In this document: positions 27,790 through 37,372 of the stretch, in pieces
Layout: each line of letters starts with the position of its first letter
Position numbering within the stretch: position 1 is the first letter of the stretch
Source: Buttiauxella izardii
GTDB lineage: Bacteria; Pseudomonadota; Gammaproteobacteria; Enterobacterales; Enterobacteriaceae
Reading direction: 5' to 3'
NCBI RefSeq assembly: GCF_003601925.1
Contig: NZ_QZWH01000069.1
Span: forward strand, 1 to 53,226
Length of the DNA: 53,226 nucleotides
Made by a program: the position numbers and the translations under genes
The notes under the pieces: generated by a model
Databases searched by the model: none
What the model saw: only the letters and a program-made list of their open reading frames with translations
Told to the model about the DNA's origin: nothing

Positions 27790-29475
27790 TTGAAGAAGGT
27801 TTGGCTTAACCGCTACCCGGCCGACGTTGCGGCCGAGATAAATCCTGACCGTTATCAGTCCTTGGTGGATATGTTTGAGCAAGCAACGGCGCGTTATGCC
27901 GACCAGCCTGCGTTTGTGAACATGGGCGAAGTGATGACGTTCCGCAAGCTCGAAGAACGGAGCCGTGCGTTTGCTGCTTATTTGCAACAGGGCCTGGGCC
28001 TACAAAAAGGCGACCGCGTGGCGTTAATGATGCCGAACCTGTTGCAATATCCGGTGGCGTTGTTTGGTATTTTGCGTGCCGGAATGGTGGTGGTGAACGT
28101 TAACCCACTTTACACACCGCGCGAACTTGAGCATCAGCTTAACGACAGCGGTGCCAGCGCGATTGTGATCGTTTCAAACTTTGCCCATACCCTCGAAAAA
28201 GTGGTTGATAAAACCCAGGTCAAACACGTTATTTTGACGCGCATGGGCGATCAGCTTTCTGCGGCAAAAGGGACGTTGGTTAACTTCGTGGTGAAGTACG
28301 TCAAACGCCTGGTGCCGAAATATCATTTGCCGGATGCCATTTCCTTCCGCAGTGCTTTGCAACACGGCTATCGCCTGCAATATGTTAAGCCGGAAATTCT
28401 TAATGCCGACCTGGCATTCCTGCAATACACCGGCGGAACAACCGGTGTGGCGAAAGGCGCGATGCTGACTCATCGCAATATGCTGGCGAACCTCGAACAA
28501 GTCAGAGCGGCTTATAGCCCGTTGCTGTTTGAGCGCAAAGAGCTGGTGGTGACTGCATTACCGCTCTATCACATTTTCGCGCTGACTATGAACTGCCTGC
28601 TGTTTATTGAGCTTGGCGGCCAGAACTTGCTGATTACTAACCCGCGTGATATTCCGGGGCTGGTTAAAGAACTGGCGAAATACCCGTTTACCGCCATGAC
28701 CGGTGTGAACACGCTATTTAATGCGCTACTCAATAACAAAGAGTTCCAGCAGCTCGATTTCTCCAGCCTGCATCTTTCGGCTGGCGGCGGAATGCCAGTA
28801 CAACATGTGGTGGCTGAACGTTGGCAAAAACTCACTGGCCGCTTCCTACTCGAGGGCTACGGCCTGACGGAGTGCGCGCCGTTAGTCAGTGCTAATCCGC
28901 ATGATATGGATTACCACAGCGGCAGTATCGGTTTGCCGGTGCCGTCCACTGAAGTAAAAATGATTGATGATGAAGGCGAAGAAGTCCCGCCGGGTGAGCC
29001 AGGTGAACTGTGCGTGAAAGGGCCGCAAGTGATGCTCGGTTATTGGCAACGCCCGGATGCAACCGATGAAATTCTGCAAGATGGCTGGCTGCGTACCGGC
29101 GATATTGCGGTGATGGACGAAGAGGGCTTTATGCGCATCGTCGATCGCAAGAAAGACATGATTCTGGTTTCTGGTTTCAATGTTTATCCGAACGAAATCG
29201 AAGACGTGGTTATGCAGCACAGCGGTGTGCTCGAAGTGGCTGCGGTCGGCGTGCCGAGTGGCGCTTCTGGTGAAGCCGTTAAGATTTTCGTGGTGAAGAA
29301 AGATGCCTCGTTAACCGAAGAAGCGCTGGTGGTGTTTTGCCGTCGCCATTTGACCGGCTACAAAATACCTAAGCTGGTTGAGTTCCGCGAAGAACTGCCA
29401 AAATCGAACGTAGGTAAAATATTACGACGAGAACTACGTGACGAATCGGTCAGTAAAGGCAACAATAAAGCCTGA
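27790..29475 (+). CDS. fadD: FadD, long-chain fatty acyl-CoA synthetase
   Basis: Peripheral membrane acyl-CoA ligase that activates incoming long-chain fatty acids with ATP and CoA, coupling uptake to beta-oxidation and producing the ligand for FadR. It has 561 residues. The AMP-binding motif [23 protein letters not shown] and the fatty-acyl signature [20 protein letters not shown] are present. A longer frame begins at 27724, but the start is TTG at 27790, giving [12 protein letters not shown] as in E. coli fadD, which also uses UUG. AGAGGTGG lies just upstream. Confidence 0.96.
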   Translation: MKKVWLNRYPADVAAEINPDRYQSLVDMFEQATARYADQPAFVNMGEVMTFRKLEERSRAFAAYLQQGLGLQKGDRVALMMPNLLQYPVALFGILRAGMVVVNVNPLYTPRELEHQLNDSGASAIVIVSNFAHTLEKVVDKTQVKHVILTRMGDQLSAAKGTLVNFVVKYVKRLVPKYHLPDAISFRSALQHGYRLQYVKPEILNADLAFLQYTGGTTGVAKGAMLTHRNMLANLEQVRAAYSPLLFERKELVVTALPLYHIFALTMNCLLFIELGGQNLLITNPRDIPGLVKELAKYPFTAMTGVNTLFNALLNNKEFQQLDFSSLHLSAGGGMPVQHVVAERWQKLTGRFLLEGYGLTECAPLVSANPHDMDYHSGSIGLPVPSTEVKMIDDEGEEVPPGEPGELCVKGPQVMLGYWQRPDATDEILQDGWLRTGDIAVMDEEGFMRIVDRKKDMILVSGFNVYPNEIEDVVMQHSGVLEVAAVGVPSGASGEAVKIFVVKKDASLTEEALVVFCRRHLTGYKIPKLVEFREELPKSNVGKILRRELRDESVSKGNNKA

Positions 29476-29490
29476 GCTCCGAGTCAGTCG

Positions 29491-29520
29491 CCCTAACGCC
29501 GGTTCGCCGGCGTTTTTTAT
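29491..29520 (+). terminator. Intrinsic terminator after fadD, with UUCG tetraloop
   Basis: Stem AACGCCGG (29495-29502), loop TTCG, CCGGCGTT (29507-29514), T6 at 29513-29518. It lies only about 26 bases before the rnd start. In E. coli a U-rich stretch in this position of the rnd leader is needed for rnd translation, so the element may have a dual use. Confidence 0.88.
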
Positions 29521-29545
29521 GGGCGCAAACCTATGAGAACTGAAT

Positions 29546-30667
29546 TTGACTTACCAAATGATTACGACCGATGAAGCCCTTGCCCGCGTGTGCGAAGCGG
29601 CTCGTCAATTTTCAGCCGTTGCGCTGGATACCGAATTTGTTCGTACCCGCACTTACTATCCGCAACTGGGTTTGATCCAACTTTACGATAGCGAAACCGC
29701 TTCGCTTATCGACCCGTTGACGATTTCTGACTGGTCGCCGTTCAAAGCGTTGTTGCAGGATACGGCGGTGATTAAGTTCCTGCATGCCGGTAGCGAAGAC
29801 CTGGAAGTGTTCCTCAATGCTTTTGGGATGTTGCCCGATCCGTTTATTGATACGCAGATCCTGGCCGCTTTCAGCGGGCGTCCGCTCTCATGCGGTTTTG
29901 CGACGATAGTCGAATCCTTTACCGGCATCGCGCTGGATAAAAGCGAATCCCGCACCGACTGGATTGCTCGCCCGCTGACTGAACGCCAGTGTGAATACGC
30001 TGCCGCAGACGTGCTTTATTTGCTGCCAATCGCGCATAAGCTAATGGAAGAGACGCAAGCCGCAGGTTGGATGGATGCCGCACTGGATGAATGCAATTTG
30101 ATGGCTTCGCGCCGTCAGGATGTGCTGGACCCGGAAGAAGCATGGCGTGAAATCGGCAATGCATGGCAGCTTAGAACGCGTCAGTTAGCCTGCCTGAAGA
30201 AACTGGCCTCCTGGCGTCTGCGTAAAGCGCGTGAGCGTGATATGGCGGTGAATTTCGTGGTGCGCGAAGAACACCTCTGGCAGGTTGCGCGTTATATGCC
30301 GGGTTCGTTGGGTGAGCTTGAACATCTGGGCCTGAGCGGCAGCGAAATCCGCTTCCACGGCAAAGCGCTGCTGGCATTGGTTGTTGAAGCCCAGGCGCTG
30401 TCTGATGATGAACTGCCTGAACCTTTGAGCAATCTGGTGGATATGCCGGGTTATCGTCGCGTGTTCAAAGCGATTAAAGCGCTGGTGCAGCAGGTGAGTG
30501 AAACCAGTGGCTTAAGTGCAGAATTGCTTGCATCACGCCGACAAATTAACCAGTTATTAAACTGGCACTGGCAATTAAAAACACAGTCAACGCAGCCAGA
30601 ATTAATCAGCGGTTGGCGCGGGCGTGTAATGGGCGAGGCTTTAAAAACTTTGCTGGCAGACTTTTAA
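29546..30667 (+). CDS. rnd: RNase D
   Basis: A 3'-5' exoribonuclease acting in tRNA 3' maturation. It has 373 residues, with a DEDD exonuclease domain (about 1-170; LDTEFVRTRTYYPQLGLIQL, FLHAGSEDLEVF, YAAADVLYLLPI) and two HRDC domains (about 210-290 and 295-370). The start is TTG at 29546 (L-T-Y-Q-M-I-T-T-D), the same unusual start as in E. coli. It is followed by minE here, whereas in E. coli K-12 rnd and minE are far apart. Confidence 0.95.
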   Translation: MTYQMITTDEALARVCEAARQFSAVALDTEFVRTRTYYPQLGLIQLYDSETASLIDPLTISDWSPFKALLQDTAVIKFLHAGSEDLEVFLNAFGMLPDPFIDTQILAAFSGRPLSCGFATIVESFTGIALDKSESRTDWIARPLTERQCEYAAADVLYLLPIAHKLMEETQAAGWMDAALDECNLMASRRQDVLDPEEAWREIGNAWQLRTRQLACLKKLASWRLRKARERDMAVNFVVREEHLWQVARYMPGSLGELEHLGLSGSEIRFHGKALLALVVEAQALSDDELPEPLSNLVDMPGYRRVFKAIKALVQQVSETSGLSAELLASRRQINQLLNWHWQLKTQSTQPELISGWRGRVMGEALKTLLADF

Positions 30668-30780
30668 TACCCAGGCAAATTACTGGGAATAATTACAGTA
30701 ATGAGTTTTGTAATAATGGAATAGAAATATTATCGGTTCAGAATAGTCTGTATTTGGAATTTGCTGGTCGATAGAAATAA

Positions 30781-30812
30781 ATAAACCCCCTCGATAAATC
30801 CTGGGGGCTTAT
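30781..30812 (-). terminator. Probable terminator of minCDE
   Basis: On the minus strand CCCCC (30807-30803), a 12-base loop, GGGGG (30790-30786), then TTTATTTATT. It is a short stem but well placed after minE. Confidence 0.55.
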
Positions 30813-30825
30813 TTCGCAAGAAATA

Positions 30826-31104
30826 CTACGCAGATTTAGTTGTTGCTTCCTGAGTTTCTGGCAACGTCACGTTAAGTTCCAGAACAGAAATATCGTCATC
30901 TTTTTGATCAAGGACGACGGTCAACATTTCTGGATCGATTTTGACATATTTGCAAATCACTTCCAGGATATCGCGTTTTAATTGCGGTAAATAATGCGGT
31001 TCACTATCACCACGGCGACGTTCTGCAACGATGATTTGCAGACGCTCTTTTGCGATGTTGGCGGTGTTCTTTTTCCGTGAGAGAAAAAAGTCTAGTAATG
31101 CCAT
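30826..31104 (-). CDS. minE: MinE, cell division topological specificity factor
   Basis: A 92-residue protein that stimulates MinD ATPase and drives pole-to-pole oscillation, keeping MinC off mid-cell. It has an N-terminal membrane/MinD-binding segment ([30 protein letters not shown]) and a C-terminal dimerisation domain. It is four residues longer than the 88 of E. coli at the C-terminus (TTKSA end). It starts three bases after minD. Confidence 0.97.
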   Translation of the reverse strand: MALLDFFLSRKKNTANIAKERLQIIVAERRRGDSEPHYLPQLKRDILEVICKYVKIDPEMLTVVLDQKDDDISVLELNVTLPETQEATTKSA

Positions 31105-31107
31105 AAC

Positions 31108-31920
31108 TTATCCTCCGAACAGGCGTTTGAGGAAGCCTTTCTTCTCTTCTTCAATGAAGCGGAAAGGGCGATCTTCGCCAAGCAGGCGCTCAACAGTATC
31201 TGCGTAAGCTTGCCCAGCGTCAGCTTCCTGGTCAAGAATGACCGGCTCACCCTGGTTTGAAGCACGCAGCACAGATTGATCTTCAGGAATAACCCCGACC
31301 AACGGAATGCGCAGAATTTCCAGCACATCTTCCATGCTGAGCATGTCGCCGCGGTTGACGCGACCCGGGTTGTAGCGAGTTAACAGCAGGTGTTCTTTAA
31401 TCGGGGATTCACCGTTTTCTGCACGGCGAGACTTAGACGAAAGAATACCAAGAATACGGTCAGAGTCGCGTACTGACGAAACTTCGGGGTTGGTGGTGAT
31501 AATCGCTTCATCAGCAAAATAGAGCGCCATTAATGCGCCTGTTTCGATACCTGCTGGTGAATCACAAACGATAAATTCGAAGTCCATATTTTTCAGGTCT
31601 TCCAGAACCTTCGCCACGCCTTCGCGAGTCAAGGCGTCTTTATCGCGTGTCTGAGATGCAGGCAGAATATAAAGCTGCTCAGTGCGTTTATCTCTGATTA
31701 ACGCCTGGTTTAATGTGGCATCGCCCTGAATCACGTTCACGAAGTCGTAAACGACGCGACGTTCGCAACCCATAATTAAATCCAGATTACGCAGACCAAT
31801 ATCAAAATCGATTACGACGGTTTTTCTTCCCTTCTGGGCCAAACCCGTAGCGATGGCCGCGCTGGACGTGGTCTTACCGACGCCCCCTTTACCCGATGTA
31901 ACAACAATAATGCGTGCCAT
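31108..31920 (-). CDS. minD: MinD, septum-site-determining ATPase
   Basis: A 270-residue ParA/MinD P-loop ATPase that recruits MinC to the membrane and oscillates with MinE. The deviant Walker A is SGKGGVGKTT (K11, K16), with switch sequences VIDFDIGLRNLDL and DSPAGIE. The C-terminal amphipathic membrane-targeting helix KKGFLKRLFGG is intact. It is the middle gene of minCDE. Confidence 0.98.
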   Translation of the reverse strand: MARIIVVTSGKGGVGKTTSSAAIATGLAQKGRKTVVIDFDIGLRNLDLIMGCERRVVYDFVNVIQGDATLNQALIRDKRTEQLYILPASQTRDKDALTREGVAKVLEDLKNMDFEFIVCDSPAGIETGALMALYFADEAIITTNPEVSSVRDSDRILGILSSKSRRAENGESPIKEHLLLTRYNPGRVNRGDMLSMEDVLEILRIPLVGVIPEDQSVLRASNQGEPVILDQEADAGQAYADTVERLLGEDRPFRFIEEEKKGFLKRLFGG

Positions 31921-31944
31921 AAAGGAATTCCTTGTTAAAAGGGC

Positions 31945-32652
31945 TTAATTCAAAGGTTGAACGGAGAGAGCACCACTCGCCAGACTCAGGCGCGCCGCTT
32001 TCCCATAATAATCGGCTGGTATTTGTTCACTCAGCCAGTATTCACCCGCTATTGAGACCAACTCAGCAGCAAGATTTGTACAGAATATTTGTGCATCACG
32101 ATCGCCACTGGCGCCTGCCAGGGCACGGCCACGCATCATGCCGTAAACATGAATATTACCATCAGCAATAAGTTCTGCACCGGCACTGACATGATTGGTG
32201 ATAATCAAATCACAGTTTGGTGCATAAATGCGCTGACCGGAACGAACCGGGGTATCAATCAAACGCGTTTTTGTGACAGGGTTAACAATTGGTTCGACAG
32301 CAGGCGCAGCCTCAACGGGTGCAGCCTTCGCTCGCGAATTTTTCTCTTTACCTTCCGTCAGCAGGGGTAAACCTGCACGTTCAATTTCTTTCTTTAACGC
32401 CTCGTCTTTACAGCCACTAATACCGACGACGCGTAAACCAGAAGAAACCACGGCTTGCTGGATTTTCTTCCAGTTGACTGAACCGTCAAGGCCGGCAACA
32501 TTCACCACCACCGGTGCATTTTTCAGAAAGGCGGGTGCCTGAGAAACTTTGTCCTGAAGGGCCTGGAGAATCACCTCGGGTTGTGCGTCATGTAAGTGAA
32601 GCACTGATAAGGTAAAACTGCTGCCTTTTAACTCGATTGGCGTGTTTGACAT
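31945..32652 (-). CDS. minC: MinC, septum-site-determining inhibitor of FtsZ
   Basis: A 235-residue FtsZ assembly inhibitor. It has an N-terminal FtsZ-binding domain (about 1-105), a linker with Ala/Glu/Pro, and a C-terminal beta-helix domain (about 130-235) with the MinD-binding [33 protein letters not shown] region. The frame opens at 32685, but the ATG at 32652 gives the E. coli N-terminus [16 protein letters not shown]. It is first gene of minCDE and divergent from ycgL. Confidence 0.97.
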   Translation of the reverse strand: MSNTPIELKGSSFTLSVLHLHDAQPEVILQALQDKVSQAPAFLKNAPVVVNVAGLDGSVNWKKIQQAVVSSGLRVVGISGCKDEALKKEIERAGLPLLTEGKEKNSRAKAAPVEAAPAVEPIVNPVTKTRLIDTPVRSGQRIYAPNCDLIITNHVSAGAELIADGNIHVYGMMRGRALAGASGDRDAQIFCTNLAAELVSIAGEYWLSEQIPADYYGKAARLSLASGALSVQPLN

Positions 32653-32778
32653 CCTGCCCTTACTCAATTCAGTTTTAATCCCCACCGGTGTGGGACGATA
32701 TTCCGAAGTACATCTGGCATGTTATAGTCACAGGTATATTCAGGCAAGCCACCATCTGGCGAAAATAGAGTAAAAAAA

Positions 32779-33054
32779 ATGTTTTGTGTGATCTACAGAA
32801 GTAGTAAACGTGACCAGACTTATCTTTATGTCGAAAAAAAAGACGATTTCTCTCGTGTCCCTGAAGAATTGATGAAAGGTTTTGGTACCCCTCAATTAGC
32901 AATGATATTGCCGCTTGATGGAAGTAAAAAACTGGCCAACGCGGATTTTGAAAAAGTGAAACAAGCACTCAAAGATGAAGGGTATTATTTACAATTACCC
33001 CCGCCGCCAGAAAGCTTGTTGAAAATGCATCTGGAAAATAGTCCGAAAAAATAA
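32779..33054 (+). CDS. ycgL: YcgL, UPF0745 small protein
   Basis: A 91-residue YcgL-domain protein ([33 protein letters not shown] motif near the C-terminus) adjacent and divergent to minC, as across gamma-proteobacteria. Function is unknown. The Pro-rich QLPPPPE motif is conserved in the family. The gene is intact, with no strong ribosome site before the ATG. Confidence 0.92.
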   Translation: MFCVIYRSSKRDQTYLYVEKKDDFSRVPEELMKGFGTPQLAMILPLDGSKKLANADFEKVKQALKDEGYYLQLPPPPESLLKMHLENSPKK

Positions 33055-33128
33055 GTTTAGGACTAGCGCTAAATCTTCTCTATACATAAAGGTAGATGAT
33101 ATATACGACAAATAACCCGGGGAAAATG

Positions 33129-34202
33129 ATGAATACTCCAGCAATTTGTTTAACAGTCATCACCTTTATGCTCTCCATCAGCAGTGCAACGTCGTCAAGC
33201 GCACAGCCGCAACCACCTGTTATCGCGCCGGTTGCCGGGAAAACAGACGCCAAACCCGCGCCGCCAACGCTTGCGCAAGAAGGACGTGATCCTGCCGAAT
33301 TTCCCGCCTATCTTGAAACCCTTAAAGCACAAGCGAGAGCGCAGGGCATCAGTGAAAACACCATCAACAGCGCATTCGCGAAGGCCCATTTTGTTGATCG
33401 GGTGATAAAATCTGACCAGAACCAGCTCGAAAAGAAAATTATGCTCGATGATTACCTTGCACGAGTCATCACGCCGGAAAAAATCCAACTGGCGCGTGAG
33501 CAGTACAAACAGCATCAAAGTGAGTTGAACGAGATAAGTGACCGTACCGGCGTTCAAAGCCAGTACATCGTTGCGCTGTGGGCGATGGAAAGCCATTTCG
33601 GTGAAATTCAGGGCAAAGAGGACATTGTCTCGGCGCTGGCAACCCTGGCGTTTGAGGGGCGGCGCGAGGCGTTCTTCACCAAAGAGCTCATGTCATCGTT
33701 AAAAATCCTCGAGCAGGGGCATATTACTGCCGATGAACTGAAAGGTTCCTGGGCGGGAGCGATGGGCCAAAACCAATTTATGCCGAGTTCATATCTGCGC
33801 TATGGCGCGGATGGCGACGGTGACGGAAAAATCGATATCTGGACTAACACCAGCGACGTTTTCGCCTCAACCGCGAATTACCTGAAAACCGAAGGCTGGA
33901 GAGCCGGAGGAGATTGGGGAACGGCAGTCATTTTGCCTGTGGATTTTGACAGCACATTAGCGGGAACAAAAACGGGGCAGGGCAAAACGGTTAGCCAGTG
34001 GGAAAAACTAGGCGTCAAATTTGAAGAAGGTGCCAAACAACCCGCATCTTCGCAAAAAGCCTGGGTCATCACGCCTGACGACAACCTGGGGCGCTCGTTC
34101 CTTGTTTACAACAACTTCCGCACGATTATGCACTGGAACCGCTCTTACTACTTTGCGATTAGCATCGCGACAATGGCAGATGCGATTGCACAGCAGCCCT
34201 GA
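33129..34202 (+). CDS. MltB-type lytic murein transglycosylase (exported, not a lipoprotein)
   Basis: A peptidoglycan lytic transglycosylase of about 357 residues. It has a signal peptide (MNTPAICLTVITFMLSISSA), a Pro-rich linker and an SLT_2/MltB domain (about 55-350) with the catalytic glutamate in ALWAMESHFG and the family block GSWAGAMGQNQFMPSSY. There is no lipobox, so the product should be soluble in the periplasm, unlike MltB itself. Adjacent ATGs at 33126 and 33129 compete. GGGGA spacing favours 33129. It lies between ycgL and ycgM. Confidence 0.87.
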   Translation: MNTPAICLTVITFMLSISSATSSSAQPQPPVIAPVAGKTDAKPAPPTLAQEGRDPAEFPAYLETLKAQARAQGISENTINSAFAKAHFVDRVIKSDQNQLEKKIMLDDYLARVITPEKIQLAREQYKQHQSELNEISDRTGVQSQYIVALWAMESHFGEIQGKEDIVSALATLAFEGRREAFFTKELMSSLKILEQGHITADELKGSWAGAMGQNQFMPSSYLRYGADGDGDGKIDIWTNTSDVFASTANYLKTEGWRAGGDWGTAVILPVDFDSTLAGTKTGQGKTVSQWEKLGVKFEEGAKQPASSQKAWVITPDDNLGRSFLVYNNFRTIMHWNRSYYFAISIATMADAIAQQP

Positions 34203-34279
34203 TTCAGCAGTATTCAGAGGAGATTTTTTTCTCTAGTATCAAAAGCAGGTGACACAACGACGCAGAGGCAGAGGAAAGA

Positions 34280-34939
34280 ATGTATCAACATCATAACTGG
34301 CAGGGTGCGCTGCTGGATTTTCCGGTCAGCAAAGTAGTGTGCGTAGGCAGTAATTACGCAAAGCATATTAAAGAGATGGGCAGTGCTACGCCGGATGAAC
34401 CGGTGTTATTTATTAAACCTGAAAGTGCACTGTGTGATATTCGCCAGCCGCTGGTGCTGCCTCAAGGTTTGGGGTCGGTACATCATGAAGTTGAACTGGC
34501 GATTTTGATTGGTTCAACTTTACGGCAGGCAACGGATGAGCATGTGACTAAAGCTATCGCCGGATACGGTGTGGCACTCGACCTTACGCTGCGAGATTTA
34601 CAAGGCAAACTCAAAAAAGCCGGGCAACCGTGGGAAAAGGCCAAAGGGTTTGATAACTCATGCCCCATTTCCGGTTTTATTCCCGCCAGTGAATTCAAAG
34701 GCGATCCGCAAAATACCCCGCTGTCATTGAAGATCAACGGCGAAATTCGCCAGCAAGGCAGTACTTCCGACATGATCCACAAGATTGTGCCACTGATTGC
34801 CTACATGAGCCGTTTCTTCACGTTGCGTGCCGGTGATGTGATTCTCACCGGAACACCAGAAGGCGTGGGGCCATTGACTAGTGGTGACGAGCTGGAACTC
34901 AGCTTTGCTGAACGGGCTTTGACCACCCGCGTTCTCTAA
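34280..34939 (+). CDS. ycgM: YcgM, fumarylacetoacetate hydrolase-family protein
   Basis: A 219-residue FAH-fold protein (GSNYAKHIKEMG, HHEVELAILIG, DLTLRDLQ, LTGTPEGVGP), similar to acylpyruvases and oxaloacetate tautomerases. The metal-binding acidic residues of the family are visible in HHEVE and DLTLRD. E. coli YcgM is the direct counterpart at the same position. The natural substrate is uncertain. AGAGG lies 8-10 bases before the ATG. Confidence 0.93.
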   Translation: MYQHHNWQGALLDFPVSKVVCVGSNYAKHIKEMGSATPDEPVLFIKPESALCDIRQPLVLPQGLGSVHHEVELAILIGSTLRQATDEHVTKAIAGYGVALDLTLRDLQGKLKKAGQPWEKAKGFDNSCPISGFIPASEFKGDPQNTPLSLKINGEIRQQGSTSDMIHKIVPLIAYMSRFFTLRAGDVILTGTPEGVGPLTSGDELELSFAERALTTRVL

Positions 34940-34943
34940 TCTA

Positions 34944-34965
34944 TTTGCCGCCTGCGGGCGGCAAA
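34944..34965 (+). terminator. Stable hairpin after ycgM
   Basis: Perfect 9-bp stem TTTGCCGCC (34944-34952) / GGCGGCAAA (34957-34965) with loop TGCG. The following T-tract is poor (ACTTGC), so termination may be partial. Confidence 0.45.
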
Positions 34966-35028
34966 ACTTGCATCTGTGGCCCAGACTGTTTATAAGGTGC
35001 GCTTGTTTTTTATTACCGGATAAACATT

Positions 35029-35475
35029 ATGACTACAGTACCGTTCTGGCAGTGCAAAACTCTGGACGAAATGAGTGACGCGGAGTGGGAGTCCCTCTGC
35101 GACGGCTGTGGTCAGTGCTGCCTGCATAAATTGATGGATGAGGACTCGGATGAAATTTACTTCACTAATGTCGCCTGCAAGCAGCTCAATATCAAAACTT
35201 GTCAGTGTAGAAACTACGAACGCCGTTTTGAGTACGAACCGGACTGTATCAAACTGACGCGCGACAATTTGCCCACCTTTGAATGGTTGCCGCACACTTG
35301 TGCGTATCGTTTACTGGCGGAAGGTAAGGATTTACCGACATGGCATCCGCTTCTCACTGGCTCCAAAGCGGCGATGCATGGTGAGCGCATTTCCGTGAGA
35401 AATATTGCAGTCAAAGAGTCCGAAGTGCGTGACTGGCAGGACCATATTCTCAATAAGCCTGACTGGGCTGATTGA
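35029..35475 (+). CDS. ycgN: YcgN, UPF0260 cysteine-cluster protein
   Basis: A 148-residue protein of the zinc/iron-chelating CxxCxxCC family. The cysteine cluster [12 protein letters not shown] (about residues 23-34) is followed by conserved [24 protein letters not shown] and HTCAYRLL. It probably binds a metal. Function is unknown. It is the E. coli YcgN counterpart, and the last conserved gene before an accessory stretch. Confidence 0.93.
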   Translation: MTTVPFWQCKTLDEMSDAEWESLCDGCGQCCLHKLMDEDSDEIYFTNVACKQLNIKTCQCRNYERRFEYEPDCIKLTRDNLPTFEWLPHTCAYRLLAEGKDLPTWHPLLTGSKAAMHGERISVRNIAVKESEVRDWQDHILNKPDWAD

Positions 35476-35734
35476 TCCCGCGTTTCTCATGGCGTTATGA
35501 CATCTGTTATAGCGCCAGAATATTGCTGCTATTCTTTTCTGAAATACCTCACACCCAATTAAATATAAGATCCTCTTACGTAATTAATTTGATAAATAAT
35601 TGTAACGTAAACTATATTATAATAAATAATGTATCTTCGCAAAGTTTGTATATAATCAGCGCCCAGATTAATAATGAGCAACTGTCTCCAGGATGAGATT
35701 GTGACTTTATTTAATGTTAGCGGCGATTTGATAA

Positions 35735-37258
35735 ATGAATAAAATATCGACAAATAAGGCTATAACGATTCACATGTCGGTCATGTTGATTCCGTTTATT
35801 TTTATATGCTTTTGTGCATTTTTCTACATTAAATATGAAAAGGAAGCCGATTTTACCGTTGCGATGAGGAGGTTTACAGATAACTCCGCCAAATCTTGTG
35901 TAGAGCGCCCCGTAGATGAAATGCGATTATTATTACTGTCGCTTTCGGATAATATGAAGGGCGATACCATTGAAAGATATTTATCTTCGGACTTCATTGA
36001 CCTCAATATGGTCATCCCTTCAATTGTTGATTCTACGATGTATTTTAAGTCTGCGTTGGTTTCTGATGTCTCAGATGAGTACAAAATTTATCCTGCGATT
36101 CAAATGGATAAACTCATTCCAAGCGTCAGACCATGGTATCCGCATGCCGCAATAAAAGATGAAATAGTTTTCTCCGATCCCTATGAAAGCTTACAACCGT
36201 TAAAATCAAAAGATCAGCCAAAACTAGGCATTACCGTCAGCATGAATATTTTTGACTCTCATGCCGAGCAAAAAGGGAATGTGGCTTTCGATCTCGATAT
36301 GAAAGCCATGAGCAAGATGCTTCAGGATATTTCTATACCTTTTAGCGGCAGGTTCGAGGTCGCGTCCCGTAGTGGTATAGTTATTATGTATGCTAATACC
36401 GATGATGTATTTAAAAAAAGAATACCTGCTTCATGGCTAGCTAAAACGACGGAAAGGTATGGATCTTTCGTCGATGAAGAAACCGGAAAAATTGTCTATT
36501 ACCGTGCTTATAATAATCCGGATTGGGTTGCTTATACTTCCGTGAATATTGCCACTTATACCAATACATTTGAATCTGAGTATAAATTACTGGCCCTGGT
36601 TATTTTGATATCATCCTTGTTTTATTTTACGTTATTTGCCTTATTCCGAATTTATTTCAAACGTTTAGTCAGCTTGTTGTATATGAGCAGCAACGGCCTG
36701 GAAGTTAACAGTCAGGTCGAGAATTTTGAAAGCTTATATAAAGGCATGGTGCAAAAACATCAGCATCTGAAAGAAGTCGAAGTTCTTTCTGTTACAGACA
36801 CCTTAACGCAGGCAGGCACGCGCCGTAAATTTGAGCAGGACGCTGCTGAATTGCAAAAAAAGAATATTAGCTATCATCTGGCCATCATCGATCTCGACAA
36901 TTTTAAACACATCAATGATACCTTTGGGCACCCGGTGGGCGACACCGTGCTTAAAAATGTTTGCCGGATTGGCACGAGAGTGCTGGGCGATGAGTATCCT
37001 ATTTATCGCTTCGGTGGCGAAGAAATGGTGGTTCTCTTCCCCAATTGTTCATTCGCGGAATGTTATGAATTAATGGAAGAGTGGCGCAGTGAAGTTTCTC
37101 ACAGGGTATGGCGCGAAGAATCACTAAAAGTTTCATTTAGTTGCGGTATTGTTGAAGCGGATGGCAAGCGAGATCTTGATTACCTGCTCGAACGCGCGGA
37201 CAAATTGCTTTATGACGCTAAAAATTCAGGAAAAAACCGGATTGTAGGATCCAAATAA
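35735..37258 (+). CDS. Membrane-bound diguanylate cyclase with dCache-like sensor and GGDEF domain
   Basis: A 507-residue protein. It has TM1 (about 13-33), a periplasmic sensor of the dCache type (about 38-280; RPWYPHAA, DPYESLQP region), TM2 (about 285-310) and a GGDEF domain (about 350-505) with active site RFGGEEM (G427-E430) and FKHINDTFGHPVGD. The active-site motif is intact, so it should make c-di-GMP. No RxxD inhibitory site precedes GGEE. The gene and its 259-base upstream region are visibly AT-rich compared with neighbours and sit where E. coli has hlyE/umuDC, pointing to acquisition. Ligand is unknown. Confidence 0.88.
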   Translation: MNKISTNKAITIHMSVMLIPFIFICFCAFFYIKYEKEADFTVAMRRFTDNSAKSCVERPVDEMRLLLLSLSDNMKGDTIERYLSSDFIDLNMVIPSIVDSTMYFKSALVSDVSDEYKIYPAIQMDKLIPSVRPWYPHAAIKDEIVFSDPYESLQPLKSKDQPKLGITVSMNIFDSHAEQKGNVAFDLDMKAMSKMLQDISIPFSGRFEVASRSGIVIMYANTDDVFKKRIPASWLAKTTERYGSFVDEETGKIVYYRAYNNPDWVAYTSVNIATYTNTFESEYKLLALVILISSLFYFTLFALFRIYFKRLVSLLYMSSNGLEVNSQVENFESLYKGMVQKHQHLKEVEVLSVTDTLTQAGTRRKFEQDAAELQKKNISYHLAIIDLDNFKHINDTFGHPVGDTVLKNVCRIGTRVLGDEYPIYRFGGEEMVVLFPNCSFAECYELMEEWRSEVSHRVWREESLKVSFSCGIVEADGKRDLDYLLERADKLLYDAKNSGKNRIVGSK

Positions 37259-37331
37259 TTCTACTAGAGTAGATGAAACACCCAGGGTTTGTCCGATTGG
37301 TAAAAATAAATCGTACAAACCTGTTTTTCCC

Positions 37332-37340
37332 TGATACAGT
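37332..37340 (+). promoter_or_regulatory. Candidate extended -10 promoter for the zinc-ribbon microprotein
   Basis: TGA-TACAGT forms an extended -10. No good -35 is present, which is tolerated by extended -10 promoters. The start would be near 37347, leaving about 26 bases of leader. Confidence 0.4.
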
Positions 37341-37372
37341 AATCTTTCAATAACAAATAAAAGTAGGTTTTT

